DNA of 18,371 bases from DASUCS01 sp036275935 (GCA_036275935.1 DASUCS010000081.1:1-18371); one strand, 5' to 3'; positions 1-7,853 are shown, counted from the stretch's first letter. Translations and numbers: made by a program. The notes: a model not told the origin generated them from the letters alone.

Positions 1-594
1 GCGCGACCAGATGTCGGTGCGGTTCGGACATGGTCCTGCGTGCCGGCGGCCGAGCGTGTCGGCCACGAGTTGGGCGGCGCGCCATGCGTCCGCCGGATCG
101 CCGTCGATGCCGACGTTGATCTGCAGCGACGCGGTGTTGCACATCATCGTTCGGCCCGCCCAACCCGACGCGTCGAAGTAGGCCTGCATGGCGCGGTAGC
201 GGCCCGTGTCGAGCACGCGTTGTGGCAACCGATGACGATCGAGACCCGATGCGACCATGTCGATGCCGTGGTCCGCCATCGCGGCGCGCAACGCGGCGGC
301 GTCGGTTCGGGCGGCATCGATCGCATCCGCAACCGCGTCGAACGGCGCCGTGCTGATCTCGACCTGGCCGCCGGGCTCGACGGTCAGCCGGCTGGCGCAA
401 GGAAGACGACCCTCGAGCCGGCCGAGCACGGGCTCGAGGTCGGCGAGGGAGACCCGCCGCGACCGATCGGCGACGGGGTACGTGAGCCATTCCAGCTCGA
501 TGCCGACGCACGGCTGCGACGTCGGCTGAATTGCGTGATCACGGACGAAGGTGAACGCGTCGCCCGCGGTCAGGCACCGCGAGGGCGACGGCAC
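1..594 (-). CDS. egtA: Glutamate-cysteine ligase EgtA, N-terminal part (cut by window edge)
   Basis: The frame reads right to left and leaves the window at base 1, so only about 198 residues are visible. It should make gamma-glutamylcysteine in the cytoplasm for ergothioneine synthesis. Seen: an N-terminal helix, then the ligase motif GIELEWLTYP (about residues 31-40), SLADLEPVLGRLEG, the PGGQVEIST block, and a TMMCNTASLQINVG block near residue 150. These fit the EgtA branch of the GCS2 family. The start is GTG at 594; an in-frame TAA at 601-603 blocks any longer version. A 28-codon frame with a good ribosome binding site ends six bases upstream, so translation may be coupled. Odd: after the QINVG block the usual stretch around a conserved (F/A)ANSP motif seems missing, and the text jumps to GRRHAGPCPNRTDIWSR. 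This could be a deletion, decay or a sequence error. The family call is firm; whether the enzyme works is open. Confidence 0.85.
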   Translation of the reverse strand, partial: MPSPSRCLTAGDAFTFVRDHAIQPTSQPCVGIELEWLTYPVADRSRRVSLADLEPVLGRLEGRLPCASRLTVEPGGQVEISTAPFDAVADAIDAARTDAAALRAAMADHGIDMVASGLDRHRLPQRVLDTGRYRAMQAYFDASGWAGRTMMCNTASLQINVGIDGDPADAWRAAQLVADTLGRRHAGPCPNRTDIWSR

Positions 595-600
595 TGCGGA

Positions 601-687
601 TTACCTGTATCCGAACAGTGCCGCGACCCAACTGAGGTTGCGCACCGGCGCCAACCACAGATATTCACTGCCCCCCACTCGGACCAT
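601..687 (-). CDS. Possible 28-residue leader peptide upstream of egtA
   Basis: A short frame starts with ATG at 687 and stops with TAA at 601-603, six bases before the GTG of egtA and in the same frame. A GGGAGG ribosome binding site (complement of 694-699) sits six bases before the ATG, the best site near egtA. The peptide starts MVRVGGSEYLW and ends AALFGYR; it is hydrophobic and has two Trp. I recognise no family. It could be a leader that couples translation to egtA, a small protein, or the old N-terminus of egtA cut off by a stop codon, although its residues do not look like EgtA. Support is the binding site, the spacing and the position only. Confidence 0.45.
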   Translation of the reverse strand: MVRVGGSEYLWLAPVRNLSWVAALFGYR

Positions 688-815
688 CGAGTGCCTCCCT
701 TGTCCGCGTGCCCGCGACAGACCCGAGGGAAGCTACCGCCGAGCCCCCGAAAGCGTCGCGCGCTCGTGAAGTCCCAGGTGAGCCGGGGTCCGCGGTCACT
801 GTCACACCCGGTTCT

Positions 816-821
816 TACGCT
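816..821 (+). promoter_or_regulatory. -10-like element of the herA-sbcD-sbcC-nurA operon (leaderless)
   Basis: TACGCT lies seven bases before the herA ATG, and there is no purine-rich ribosome binding site, which fits a leaderless transcript. No clear -35 is visible. The rest of the 688-828 gap between the egtA leader frame and herA holds no gene that I can support. On the minus strand a TAGCTT (complement of 730-735) could serve the egtA side. Confidence 0.35.
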
Positions 822-828
822 TGGTCAC

Positions 829-2547
829 ATGGAGTCGAGCACGTCGAAGGAGGCCGTCGGCCGGGTCATCGGGACCGAGGACGCCACCCCGCTCGAGTTC
901 TGGGTGGGCGTGAGTCCGCACGCCTTCCTCCAGCTCGACGACGTGGTGGCGCTGCAGCGCGTGCTGCCCGATGGCGAGATCGTGAAGGTGTACGGCGTGG
1001 TGTCCCAAGTGCGGGCCCGCCACGACGGTGTGCGCTTCGACAGCGACGTGTTCCTCGTGGCCGACGGCGTGCTGCCGGCCGAGGTCAGCGAGGCGGCGCA
1101 GGTCCAGGCCACCCGCTTCGACCCGGAGGTGCTCGTGCCGCCTCGGCCGGGCCAAGAGGTGCGGCGGGCCGAAGGCGCGGAGCGGGATCACGCCCTCGGG
1201 TTCGACGCCGTGACCCGCAGGCTGCCCGCCGGCCTGTCACGGGACGGCGAGCCGGTGTTCATCGACGTCGACTTCCTCGACGGCACCAAAGGTGCGCACG
1301 TGAACATCAGCGGCGTGTCCGGCGTCGCGACCAAGACGACGTACGCGACCTTCCTTCTCTACGGCCTGTTCCAGTCGGGCGTGCTCGGCGCCGAGGCCGT
1401 GAACACGAAGGCGCTCGTGTTCAACGTGAAGGGTGAGGACCTGTTGTTCCTCGACCATCCCAACAACGCCCTGGCGCCCGATCAGGCCGAGCGGTACCGG
1501 TCGTTGAACCTGCCGGCCGATCGGTTCGCGAGCGTCGGCGTGTGGGCGCCGCCTCGGCGCGACGAGGTCGGCGTCGCGGCGCCCGACGTCGCCAGCCGGT
1601 CGCTCGGCGTGCGCAGCTTCTTCTGGACGATCCACGACTTCTGCGACCAGGTGCTGCTGCCGTTCCTGTTCGCCGATGCGGAGGACGACCGCCAGCAGTA
1701 CACGATGGTCGTGCACAACGTTGCCGCCGAGCTGCAGAAGATGGCACGCGACCACGGCGACGCGACGACGGGCACCGTGACCTTCGACGGCAAGGTCGTG
1801 CGCCATTTCGAAGAGCTCGTCGATGTGATCGAGGCGAAGGTGCTCACCGAGGACGGTGACCTCGGCCCGTGGGCGGGTCGCGCCATCACGATGGGCACGG
1901 TCAACGCGTTCCTGCGCCGGCTGCACGGCGCGACGCGCCACATCAAGCACCTGGTGCGCGCGGACGTCGCTCGACCGAACGAGCACTCGGTGGTGTTCGA
2001 CCATCAGGTGACCGTCGTCGACATCCACAACCTCAACGACCGGGCGCAGCGGTTCGTCGTGGGTGTCCTGTTGCGCCGCGCGTTCGATGCGAAGGAGCGC
2101 GCCGGCACCGCTCGACCGCTGCAGCTGATCGTGCTCGACGAGTTGAACAAGTACGCGCCGCGGGAGGGGTCGAGCCCGATCAAGGAGATCCTCCTCGATG
2201 TGGCCGAGCGCGGGCGATCACTCGGCATCGTGCTCATCGGTTGCCAGCAGACGGCGAGCGAGGTCGAGCGGCGGGTCGTCGCGAACTCCGCAGTGCGCAT
2301 CGTCGGCCGACTCGATCCCGCGGAGGCGGGTCGGGGCGAGTACGGGTTCCTGCCACCGACGCAGCGCCAGCGGGCGACGATCGTGAAGCCGGGCACGATG
2401 ATCGTGAGTCAGCCGATGCTGCCGGTGCCGATCGTGCTCGAGTTCCCGTTCCCTGCCTGGGCGACCCGCAGCTCGGAGGCCGGCGAGAACCCGGCCATGG
2501 CCGCAGCGGGATTGCCCGAGAACCCCCTCGAGGGGTTGCCTCGATGA
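829..2547 (+). CDS. herA: HerA-like HAS-barrel DNA translocase ATPase
   Basis: This 572-residue protein should be a hexameric DNA-pumping ATPase that drives a nuclease partner during end processing. Seen: an N-terminal HAS-barrel (about residues 8-100, GRVIGTEDATPLEFWV), a P-loop region at 159-171 with GVSGVATKT, a Walker B at 433-439 (LIVLDEL), then LDVAERGRSLGIVLIGCQQ (about 456-474) and GRGEYGFL, all typical of the FtsK/HerA group. The P-loop departs from GxxGxGK[ST]: one extra residue precedes K169 and the last glycine is absent. I recall this form from related bacterial HerA-like proteins, so it may be a subfamily trait. The start is ATG at 829; the frame stays open back to 40, but that part is antisense to egtA. 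The stop overlaps sbcD in ATGA. The operon with SbcD, SbcC and a NurA-like gene supports a repair role. Confidence 0.85.
   Translation: MESSTSKEAVGRVIGTEDATPLEFWVGVSPHAFLQLDDVVALQRVLPDGEIVKVYGVVSQVRARHDGVRFDSDVFLVADGVLPAEVSEAAQVQATRFDPEVLVPPRPGQEVRRAEGAERDHALGFDAVTRRLPAGLSRDGEPVFIDVDFLDGTKGAHVNISGVSGVATKTTYATFLLYGLFQSGVLGAEAVNTKALVFNVKGEDLLFLDHPNNALAPDQAERYRSLNLPADRFASVGVWAPPRRDEVGVAAPDVASRSLGVRSFFWTIHDFCDQVLLPFLFADAEDDRQQYTMVVHNVAAELQKMARDHGDATTGTVTFDGKVVRHFEELVDVIEAKVLTEDGDLGPWAGRAITMGTVNAFLRRLHGATRHIKHLVRADVARPNEHSVVFDHQVTVVDIHNLNDRAQRFVVGVLLRRAFDAKERAGTARPLQLIVLDELNKYAPREGSSPIKEILLDVAERGRSLGIVLIGCQQTASEVERRVVANSAVRIVGRLDPAEAGRGEYGFLPPTQRQRATIVKPGTMIVSQPMLPVPIVLEFPFPAWATRSSEAGENPAMAAAGLPENPLEGLPR
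2521..2537 (+). promoter_or_regulatory. Hairpin masking the sbcD ribosome binding site
   Basis: AACCCC and GGGGTT pair around a CTCGA loop, just before the sbcD ATG at 2544. The only Shine-Dalgarno-like stretch of sbcD, GAGGGG at 2530-2535, lies inside it. A ribosome finishing herA (stop 2545-2547) would open the stem, so sbcD translation would depend on herA translation. The structure is seen; the role is inferred. Confidence 0.4.
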
Positions 2548-3695
2548 AGTTCCTGCACACGGCGGATTGGCACGTCGGTCGCACGATTCGCGGTCGGTCA
2601 CGAGCCGACGAGCACGTCGCCGTGCTCGCGGAGCTCGCCGAACTCGCGCGTGAGCACGAGGTCGATGCCGTGCTGGTGTGCGGCGACGTGTTCGACACCG
2701 CCGCGCCGTCGCCGGAGTCCGAGCAGATCGTGTACCGGGCCCTGCTCGAGTTCGCGTCGACCGGCGCTCGGGTCGTCGTGATCGCCGGCAACCACGACAG
2801 CGACCGTCGCCTGCAAGCGGTGCAGCCGCTGCTCGAGCTCGGAGCAGTCGTGACCCGACCGATGTTCGCCGAACCGGAGACCGCGGTCGTCGAGATCCCG
2901 AGTCGCGACGGGCGCGAGACGATGGTTGTCGCGCCGCTGCCGTTCCTGTCGCAGCGATGGATCGTGAAGGCGGCGGATCTCATGGGCGGCGATGCGGGCT
3001 CGGCCGTGCAGCTCTACGAAGAGCGCTATCGCAAGCTGACGGACTGGACGTGCTCGCGGTTCCGCGACGATGCGGTCAACGTCGTGGCCGCCCACGCGTT
3101 CGTGCACGGCTCGGACGCGAGCGGTTCCGAGCGCGCCGCTCATCTGTCGACCGCGTACGGAGTTCCGGCGACCGTGTTCCCCGTCGCCGCGCACTACGTC
3201 GCGCTCGGCCATCTGCACCGGCCGCAGACGATTCCGGGTCCCTGCCCGATCCGCTACTCCGGGTCGCCGCTCGCCCTCGACTTCGGTGAGGCGGGGCAGC
3301 AGAAGGTGGCGCTGGTCGTGGAGGCCTCGCCCGGGACGCCGGCGCGCGTCACCGAGGCGCCTCTGACCTCGGGCCGGCAGCTGCGGGTCGTGAAGGGCAC
3401 GCTCGCCGAACTACACGCGCTGACCGTGCCGGATGACGACTACGTGCGCGTGCACGTGCGCGAGAAGTTGCGAGTCGGTCTTGCTGACGAAGTACGGACG
3501 TTGTTCGCGAACGTCGTCGACGTCGTGCTCGAGGCTCCGGCCGGCCGTGGCCAGGGTGAGCGTGTCGTCGAGACGCGCACCGAACGCAGCGCCCATGCGC
3601 TGTTCACCTCGTACCTGCGGGAGAACGACATCGACGATCCCGCGCTCGTCGCACTGTTCGACGAGCTCTACGACGAAGCGACGGTCCCCTCGTGA
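2544..3695 (+). CDS. sbcD: Exonuclease subunit SbcD (Mre11 type)
   Basis: This 383-residue metallophosphoesterase is the nuclease subunit of the SbcCD/Mre11-Rad50 complex, which trims double-strand DNA ends and cuts hairpins with Mn2+. All phosphodiesterase motifs are visible: ADWH (D8, H10), GDVFD (D48), GNHD (N83, H84), the AAH at H184, and GHLH (H223, H225). A C-terminal capping domain follows, ending in the LFDELYDEA stretch. The length is close to that of E. coli SbcD (about 400). The start ATG at 2544 overlaps the herA stop, and the end overlaps the GTG of sbcC (GTGA), so the genes are surely co-transcribed. Nothing looks broken. Confidence 0.95.
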   Translation: MKFLHTADWHVGRTIRGRSRADEHVAVLAELAELAREHEVDAVLVCGDVFDTAAPSPESEQIVYRALLEFASTGARVVVIAGNHDSDRRLQAVQPLLELGAVVTRPMFAEPETAVVEIPSRDGRETMVVAPLPFLSQRWIVKAADLMGGDAGSAVQLYEERYRKLTDWTCSRFRDDAVNVVAAHAFVHGSDASGSERAAHLSTAYGVPATVFPVAAHYVALGHLHRPQTIPGPCPIRYSGSPLALDFGEAGQQKVALVVEASPGTPARVTEAPLTSGRQLRVVKGTLAELHALTVPDDDYVRVHVREKLRVGLADEVRTLFANVVDVVLEAPAGRGQGERVVETRTERSAHALFTSYLRENDIDDPALVALFDELYDEATVPS

Positions 3696-6088
3696 GACCG
3701 GTGCGGCTCGAGCTGGAGGGTTTCACTGCCTTCCGCGCCCCGACGGTCGTCGACTTCGACGGCGTCGACCTGTTCGCACTCACCGGAGCGACGGGAAGCG
3801 GCAAGACGTCGGTGCTCGACGCAATGGTGTTCGCGCTGTACGGCAACGTGCCGCGACTCGCCGACCAGCGTGCCGTTGCGCCGGTGATCGCGCAGGGCAT
3901 GGCAGAGGCCCGCGTTCGATTCGACTTCACGATCGGCGACGAGGCCTACACCGCGACGCGCATCGTGCGGCGGACCAAGAGCGGCGGGGCCAACACCTCG
4001 GAGGCTCGACTCGAGTCCGACGGCGAGGTGATCGCCGGCACCGCCGACGACGTGACCGCGGCAGTGTCGTCCCGGCTCGGTCTCACCTACGAGCACTTCA
4101 CGAAGTGCGTCGTGCTTCCGCAGGGCGAGTTCGCTCGATTCCTGCACGACAAGCCCGCCGCCCGCCAGGACCTCCTCGTCTCGCTGCTCGATCTCGGTGT
4201 CTACGAGCAGATGGCCGATCTCGCCGGACAGCGCGCGTCCGCCGCGAAGGCCGACGTCGCCACCCTGGAAGCCCGCCAGCGCGATCTGGCCGACGCCACT
4301 CCTGAGGCGATCGCGTCGGCCGCGACGAGGTCCGAGCGGCTCGGTGATCTGGTCGTCCAGTTGGAAGAGGCGGCCCCGACGCTCGCGGCCTTGGACGTGG
4401 AGATGGACGGGGCAGCCGAACAACGCGAGCGACTGGCCGACGAGCTCCAGGTGTTGTCACGAGTCCGGGTGCCCGGCGACCTCGTGTCACTGCACGATCG
4501 ACTGGACGAGGTGGCGGCGCTCGTCGAGCGCACGGCGGGTGAGTTGGCGGCGGCGGAGGCGATGGTCGCCGCTGGCGACGCGGCGCTCGCAGCGTTGACC
4601 GACCGGGCCGAGCTCGTGCGGTGGCTCGACGCCCACGAGCGCGCCGAGGGATTGCGCGAACGCCGTGTGAAGGCGGAGGCGCTCGTCGCAGAACGGCGGG
4701 CCGATGCGACCGCGGCCCACGACGCCGGCGTCGCCGCAGAGTCGGCGCTCGCTGCGGCGCGGGAGCAGGTCGAGCTGGCCGAGGCGGCGCACCGTGCGCA
4801 CGCCGTCCGCGGAGACCTCGTCGAAGGTGAGGAGTGCCCCGTCTGTCTTCAGCCCGTGACCGCGGTTCCGAAGGTGAAGGCTCCGCCCGCGCTTGCAAAG
4901 GCCCGCACCGCTCGGGACAAGGTCGAGCGGGAGGCTCGCTCGTCCGCCGACGCGTGGACTGCGGCGGCGAAGGCGCTCGCAGTGGCCGAGGAGAAGTTGG
5001 CCGACCTCACCGCGGATCTCGCCGACGTCGAGGCGCGCGTGCACGACGCGCCGGCCCGCGCCGAGGTGCAGCGGAGCCTCGACGAGCACAGCCGGCTGAC
5101 CGAGGAGCTGGAGCGGGGCCGGAAGGTACTGGCGACCGCACGCCAGGCGCACGCGAAGGCGGTCGCCGAACGCGATGCCGCAGCCGACCTCGAACGAACC
5201 GCGCGTGCCGCCTACGACGATGCTCGTGACGCGGTCGCCGCGCTCAAGCCTCCACGTCGCAGTGGAGCTTCGACGTCGCTGCTGGACGAGTGGACCACGC
5301 TGGTCGACTGGGCGGGCCGCGAGGTGAAGCAGCGCACCCTCGACGTCGAGGCGATCGACGAACGGATCGTGCGGTTGAGCGACGAGCGGACCGAGCGGCT
5401 GACCGCGCTGGCCGAGCAGTGTGCGCGTGTCGAGCTCGATGTCCCCCGAGGCACGGAGCCCGTGGCCGCCGCGCGTGAAGCGTTGGGTGCAGCTCGGGCG
5501 ACGCACGACACGCTGGTGACGCGTGCCGCGGATGCGGCCCGGCTCGGTGACGAGCTGGCAGAAGCGGAGGCGCGTCGCGAGCTGTCGCATGGGCTGTCCG
5601 TGCACCTCAACGCCACCCACTTCGAGAAATGGCTCCTCGACGAGGCACTGGTGGCCTTGGCGCAGGGTGCAACCGAGCTGCTGATGGGCCTGTCCGGTGA
5701 GCAGTACTCGCTGCAGGTCGACGCCAAGAGCGGGAATTTCGTCGTCGTCGACCATCGCAATGCGGACGAGGTGCGCAGCGCTCGTACGTTGTCCGGAGGC
5801 GAGACGTTCCTCGCGTCGCTGGCGCTCGCACTCGCACTGGCCGATCGCATCGCGACGCTGGCCGCACGCGGCGCGGCTCGGCTCGAGTCGATCTTCCTCG
5901 ACGAAGGTTTCGGTTCGCTCGATCCCGACACGCTCGACGTCGTTGCGTCGGCGATCGAGGAACTCGGCGCAACCGGTCGAGTCGTCGGTGTCGTCAGCCA
6001 TGTGACCGAGCTCGCCGAACGGCTTCCGGTGCGGTACGAGCTGGAACGCGCCGGCAACGCATCGACGATCCAGAGGTTCGACCGGTGA
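3692..6088 (+). CDS. sbcC: Exonuclease subunit SbcC (Rad50 type), short form
   Basis: This 798-residue SMC-like ATPase partners SbcD; ATP binding closes the head and controls the nuclease. Seen: Walker A GATGSGKTS (32-40), Q-loop LPQGEF (Q144), a zinc hook CPVC (382-385) between two coiled-coil arms rich in Ala, Glu and Arg (about 170-375 and 400-640), ABC signature LSGGE (700-704) and Walker B/D-loop LDEGFGSLD (736-744). E. coli SbcC has about 1048 residues, so the arms here are clearly shorter. It starts at GTG 3692, overlapping the sbcD stop; no good ribosome binding site is visible, which fits translational coupling. The stop overlaps the GTG of the next gene. Confidence 0.95.
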   Translation: MRPVRLELEGFTAFRAPTVVDFDGVDLFALTGATGSGKTSVLDAMVFALYGNVPRLADQRAVAPVIAQGMAEARVRFDFTIGDEAYTATRIVRRTKSGGANTSEARLESDGEVIAGTADDVTAAVSSRLGLTYEHFTKCVVLPQGEFARFLHDKPAARQDLLVSLLDLGVYEQMADLAGQRASAAKADVATLEARQRDLADATPEAIASAATRSERLGDLVVQLEEAAPTLAALDVEMDGAAEQRERLADELQVLSRVRVPGDLVSLHDRLDEVAALVERTAGELAAAEAMVAAGDAALAALTDRAELVRWLDAHERAEGLRERRVKAEALVAERRADATAAHDAGVAAESALAAAREQVELAEAAHRAHAVRGDLVEGEECPVCLQPVTAVPKVKAPPALAKARTARDKVEREARSSADAWTAAAKALAVAEEKLADLTADLADVEARVHDAPARAEVQRSLDEHSRLTEELERGRKVLATARQAHAKAVAERDAAADLERTARAAYDDARDAVAALKPPRRSGASTSLLDEWTTLVDWAGREVKQRTLDVEAIDERIVRLSDERTERLTALAEQCARVELDVPRGTEPVAAAREALGAARATHDTLVTRAADAARLGDELAEAEARRELSHGLSVHLNATHFEKWLLDEALVALAQGATELLMGLSGEQYSLQVDAKSGNFVVVDHRNADEVRSARTLSGGETFLASLALALALADRIATLAARGAARLESIFLDEGFGSLDPDTLDVVASAIEELGATGRVVGVVSHVTELAERLPVRYELERAGNASTIQRFDR

Positions 6089-7005
6089 GGATCGCCATCG
6101 ACTCGTGGGACCCCGGCTACGGGAGCGGTGCGTCGGACGTGCTCGACCTCGTTCCGAGCGAGGTACCCACCGACGCGGGTGCAGAGGTGCCGCTCGAACG
6201 GTGGGCGCCGCGCCGCGTCGACGACGTCGCGCCGTGGGACGGGGTCGTGTTCGTCGACGGCGTGCAGCGAATCGACGCCCGGGCGTGGGTCACCGGCGAC
6301 GACGGTGTGACACGACAGGGTCTGTGTGTGAGCGTGGCCGCGGGCGCGGTGCGCTGCAACGGCGTGGCCGAAGTGCTGGACGTGCTCGTCGACCGTGCGC
6401 TCATCTCGCCGGTGGGCGGGGCCGACCACCTCGTGACGCGACACGGCATGTGGCGGCATGTGCCGGTGGCGGAGGACGACATCGAGGTGTTCGACCGCGC
6501 CATCGGCCGGCTGCGGGCGTCACTCGAGGCGACGCTCGCGCAGCAGGTGGCGTCGAGTGGCGACCAGATCGTCGTTGACGGCCCGCTCAGCCAGCACCGG
6601 CACCTCGCAGGTGCACTCGGTTACGTGAAGACGCTGCAGCGTGGGTACGGCCCCCCGGATGTGTTGCGAGTGGCGGCCGAGCTGCAGCCGGGCGAGCGCA
6701 CGCCGATGCTCGTGATCGGTGAGAGCGTGGCGCGCTGGTCGTGGTACGTGCGGTTGCCCGGAGCGATCGTGCATCCGCTCGCCGGCGTGGTGCGGTGTGA
6801 GACGTCGGGTGACGTGTCGCTCACCTCGGCGGCCGAGCTCGCCGATGCCGCGGCGCGTTCTCTGCCGCGGTTCGCGTCCGCCGCGCACAAGGACGCTCGA
6901 GCGCCGCAGAACCTGTATCCGATCGCAGGCCTCGAGCGAGCGTTGCGCTCGCGTCTCGGGGACCAAGGGCTGCTGCTGCGAGCCCTACGCTCAGCCGCCG
7001 CGTAG
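6085..7005 (+). CDS. nurA: NurA-domain nuclease, partner of HerA
   Basis: This 306-residue protein has features of the NurA family of 5'-3' exonucleases and endonucleases that work inside the HerA hexamer. Seen: an N-terminal WDPGYG, a first acidic motif FVDGVQRIDAR (D58), a second VVDGPLS (D165), GYVKTLQR (K182), and near the C-terminus HKDARAPQNLYPIAGLE (about 268-284), which resembles the late conserved block of bacterial NurA-like proteins. I could not place every catalytic acid by eye, so the call rests on motif order and on the linked HerA gene. The start GTG at 6085 overlaps the sbcC stop, with AGAGG at 6072-6076 as ribosome binding site. It ends 14 bp from the convergent DUF3097 gene. 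Confidence 0.7.
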   Translation: MRIAIDSWDPGYGSGASDVLDLVPSEVPTDAGAEVPLERWAPRRVDDVAPWDGVVFVDGVQRIDARAWVTGDDGVTRQGLCVSVAAGAVRCNGVAEVLDVLVDRALISPVGGADHLVTRHGMWRHVPVAEDDIEVFDRAIGRLRASLEATLAQQVASSGDQIVVDGPLSQHRHLAGALGYVKTLQRGYGPPDVLRVAAELQPGERTPMLVIGESVARWSWYVRLPGAIVHPLAGVVRCETSGDVSLTSAAELADAAARSLPRFASAAHKDARAPQNLYPIAGLERALRSRLGDQGLLLRALRSAAA

Positions 7006-7019
7006 ACAGGCGGATTGGT

Positions 7020-7847
7020 CTACAGCTCGATCGTCGGATCGGTCACGAAGTCGATGAGTCGCTCGACCGCGCCGATGAGCGCCGCGTCGAGGTCGGCGTA
7101 GTTGCGCACCGCGCCGAGCAGCCGGCGCCACAGCAGGCCGGGATCGGACTCTCCGAGCGCGCGGCACACGCCTTCTTTCCAGGGCGTCCCTCGCGGTATC
7201 TCCGGCCAATGTGCAAGCCCGATCAGTGTCGGTGAGATCGCCTCCCACACGTCGACGAAAGGCGTGCCGCAGACGAGGACGTGGTCTGACTCCACCGAGC
7301 GGGTGATGCGCCACTCCTTCGTCCCCTCGACGAGGTGATCGACCAGCACACCGAGCCGGCGGTGCTCCCCGGGTTCGAAGGCACGTACGACCTCAGGGAG
7401 GTGGTCGAGGCCGTCGAGGCGTTCGACGACGATGCCCTCGGCGCGCAGGTCGTCACCCCACACCTTCTCGACCAGCTCGGCGTCATGGACGCCCTCGACG
7501 AGGATGCGGCTCGCGTGGGCGACGCGCGCGTCGTGCGCGATCGACAGCGAGCCGGATGCCGTGCGCGTCCCCTGTGGTTCGGAACCCTTCGGAGGCACGA
7601 GCGTCACGACGCGGCCGTCGACGATGAATCCCCCAGGGAGCAAGCGCACCGGGCACTCGCGGCCGCGGCGATCGCGCAGCAGCACGACGCCGGTCTTCGC
7701 CCGAACGACGAAGCCCACGAGTCCGGACGCGCGATGTTCGACGATTCGCCCTGGTGCGGCCTCGACGACCGGGTAGGTCTCGCGCGCGCGGCGCGGTCCG
7801 TCGAGGTCGGGGAGGCCGCTCAGGATCCCGGGATCAGGATCGGCCAC
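7020..7847 (-). CDS. DUF3097 family protein, possible Toprim-like fold
   Basis: The 275-residue protein matches what I know of DUF3097, a family kept across Actinomycetota with no proven function. Seen: an N-terminal beta-rich part (IVEHRASGLVGFVVRA, then RDRRGRECPVRLLPGGFIVDG, about 35-78), then ILVEGVHDAELVEKVWG (115-131) and VLVDHLVEGTKE (167-178). The E118 and D170 spacing resembles a Toprim metal site as in primases and RNase M5; that reading is inference. The start is GTG at 7847. No ribosome binding site is close, but TACCTT lies seven bases before it, so a leaderless transcript is likely. It follows the patatin gene by 57 bp on the same strand and faces the end of nurA. Confidence 0.75.
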   Translation of the reverse strand: MADPDPGILSGLPDLDGPRRARETYPVVEAAPGRIVEHRASGLVGFVVRAKTGVVLLRDRRGRECPVRLLPGGFIVDGRVVTLVPPKGSEPQGTRTASGSLSIAHDARVAHASRILVEGVHDAELVEKVWGDDLRAEGIVVERLDGLDHLPEVVRAFEPGEHRRLGVLVDHLVEGTKEWRITRSVESDHVLVCGTPFVDVWEAISPTLIGLAHWPEIPRGTPWKEGVCRALGESDPGLLWRRLLGAVRNYADLDAALIGAVERLIDFVTDPTIEL

Positions 7848-7853
7848 TGGCCA

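Noticed and set aside
40..828. N-terminal extension of the herA frame (263 more residues)
   Set aside because: It is antisense to egtA, has no HerA-like residues and low-complexity Arg-rich composition. HAS-barrel homology begins right after ATG 829.
4487..6001. Open minus-strand frames across sbcC
   Set aside because: They are shadows of sbcC, which has every ABC/Rad50 motif in order.
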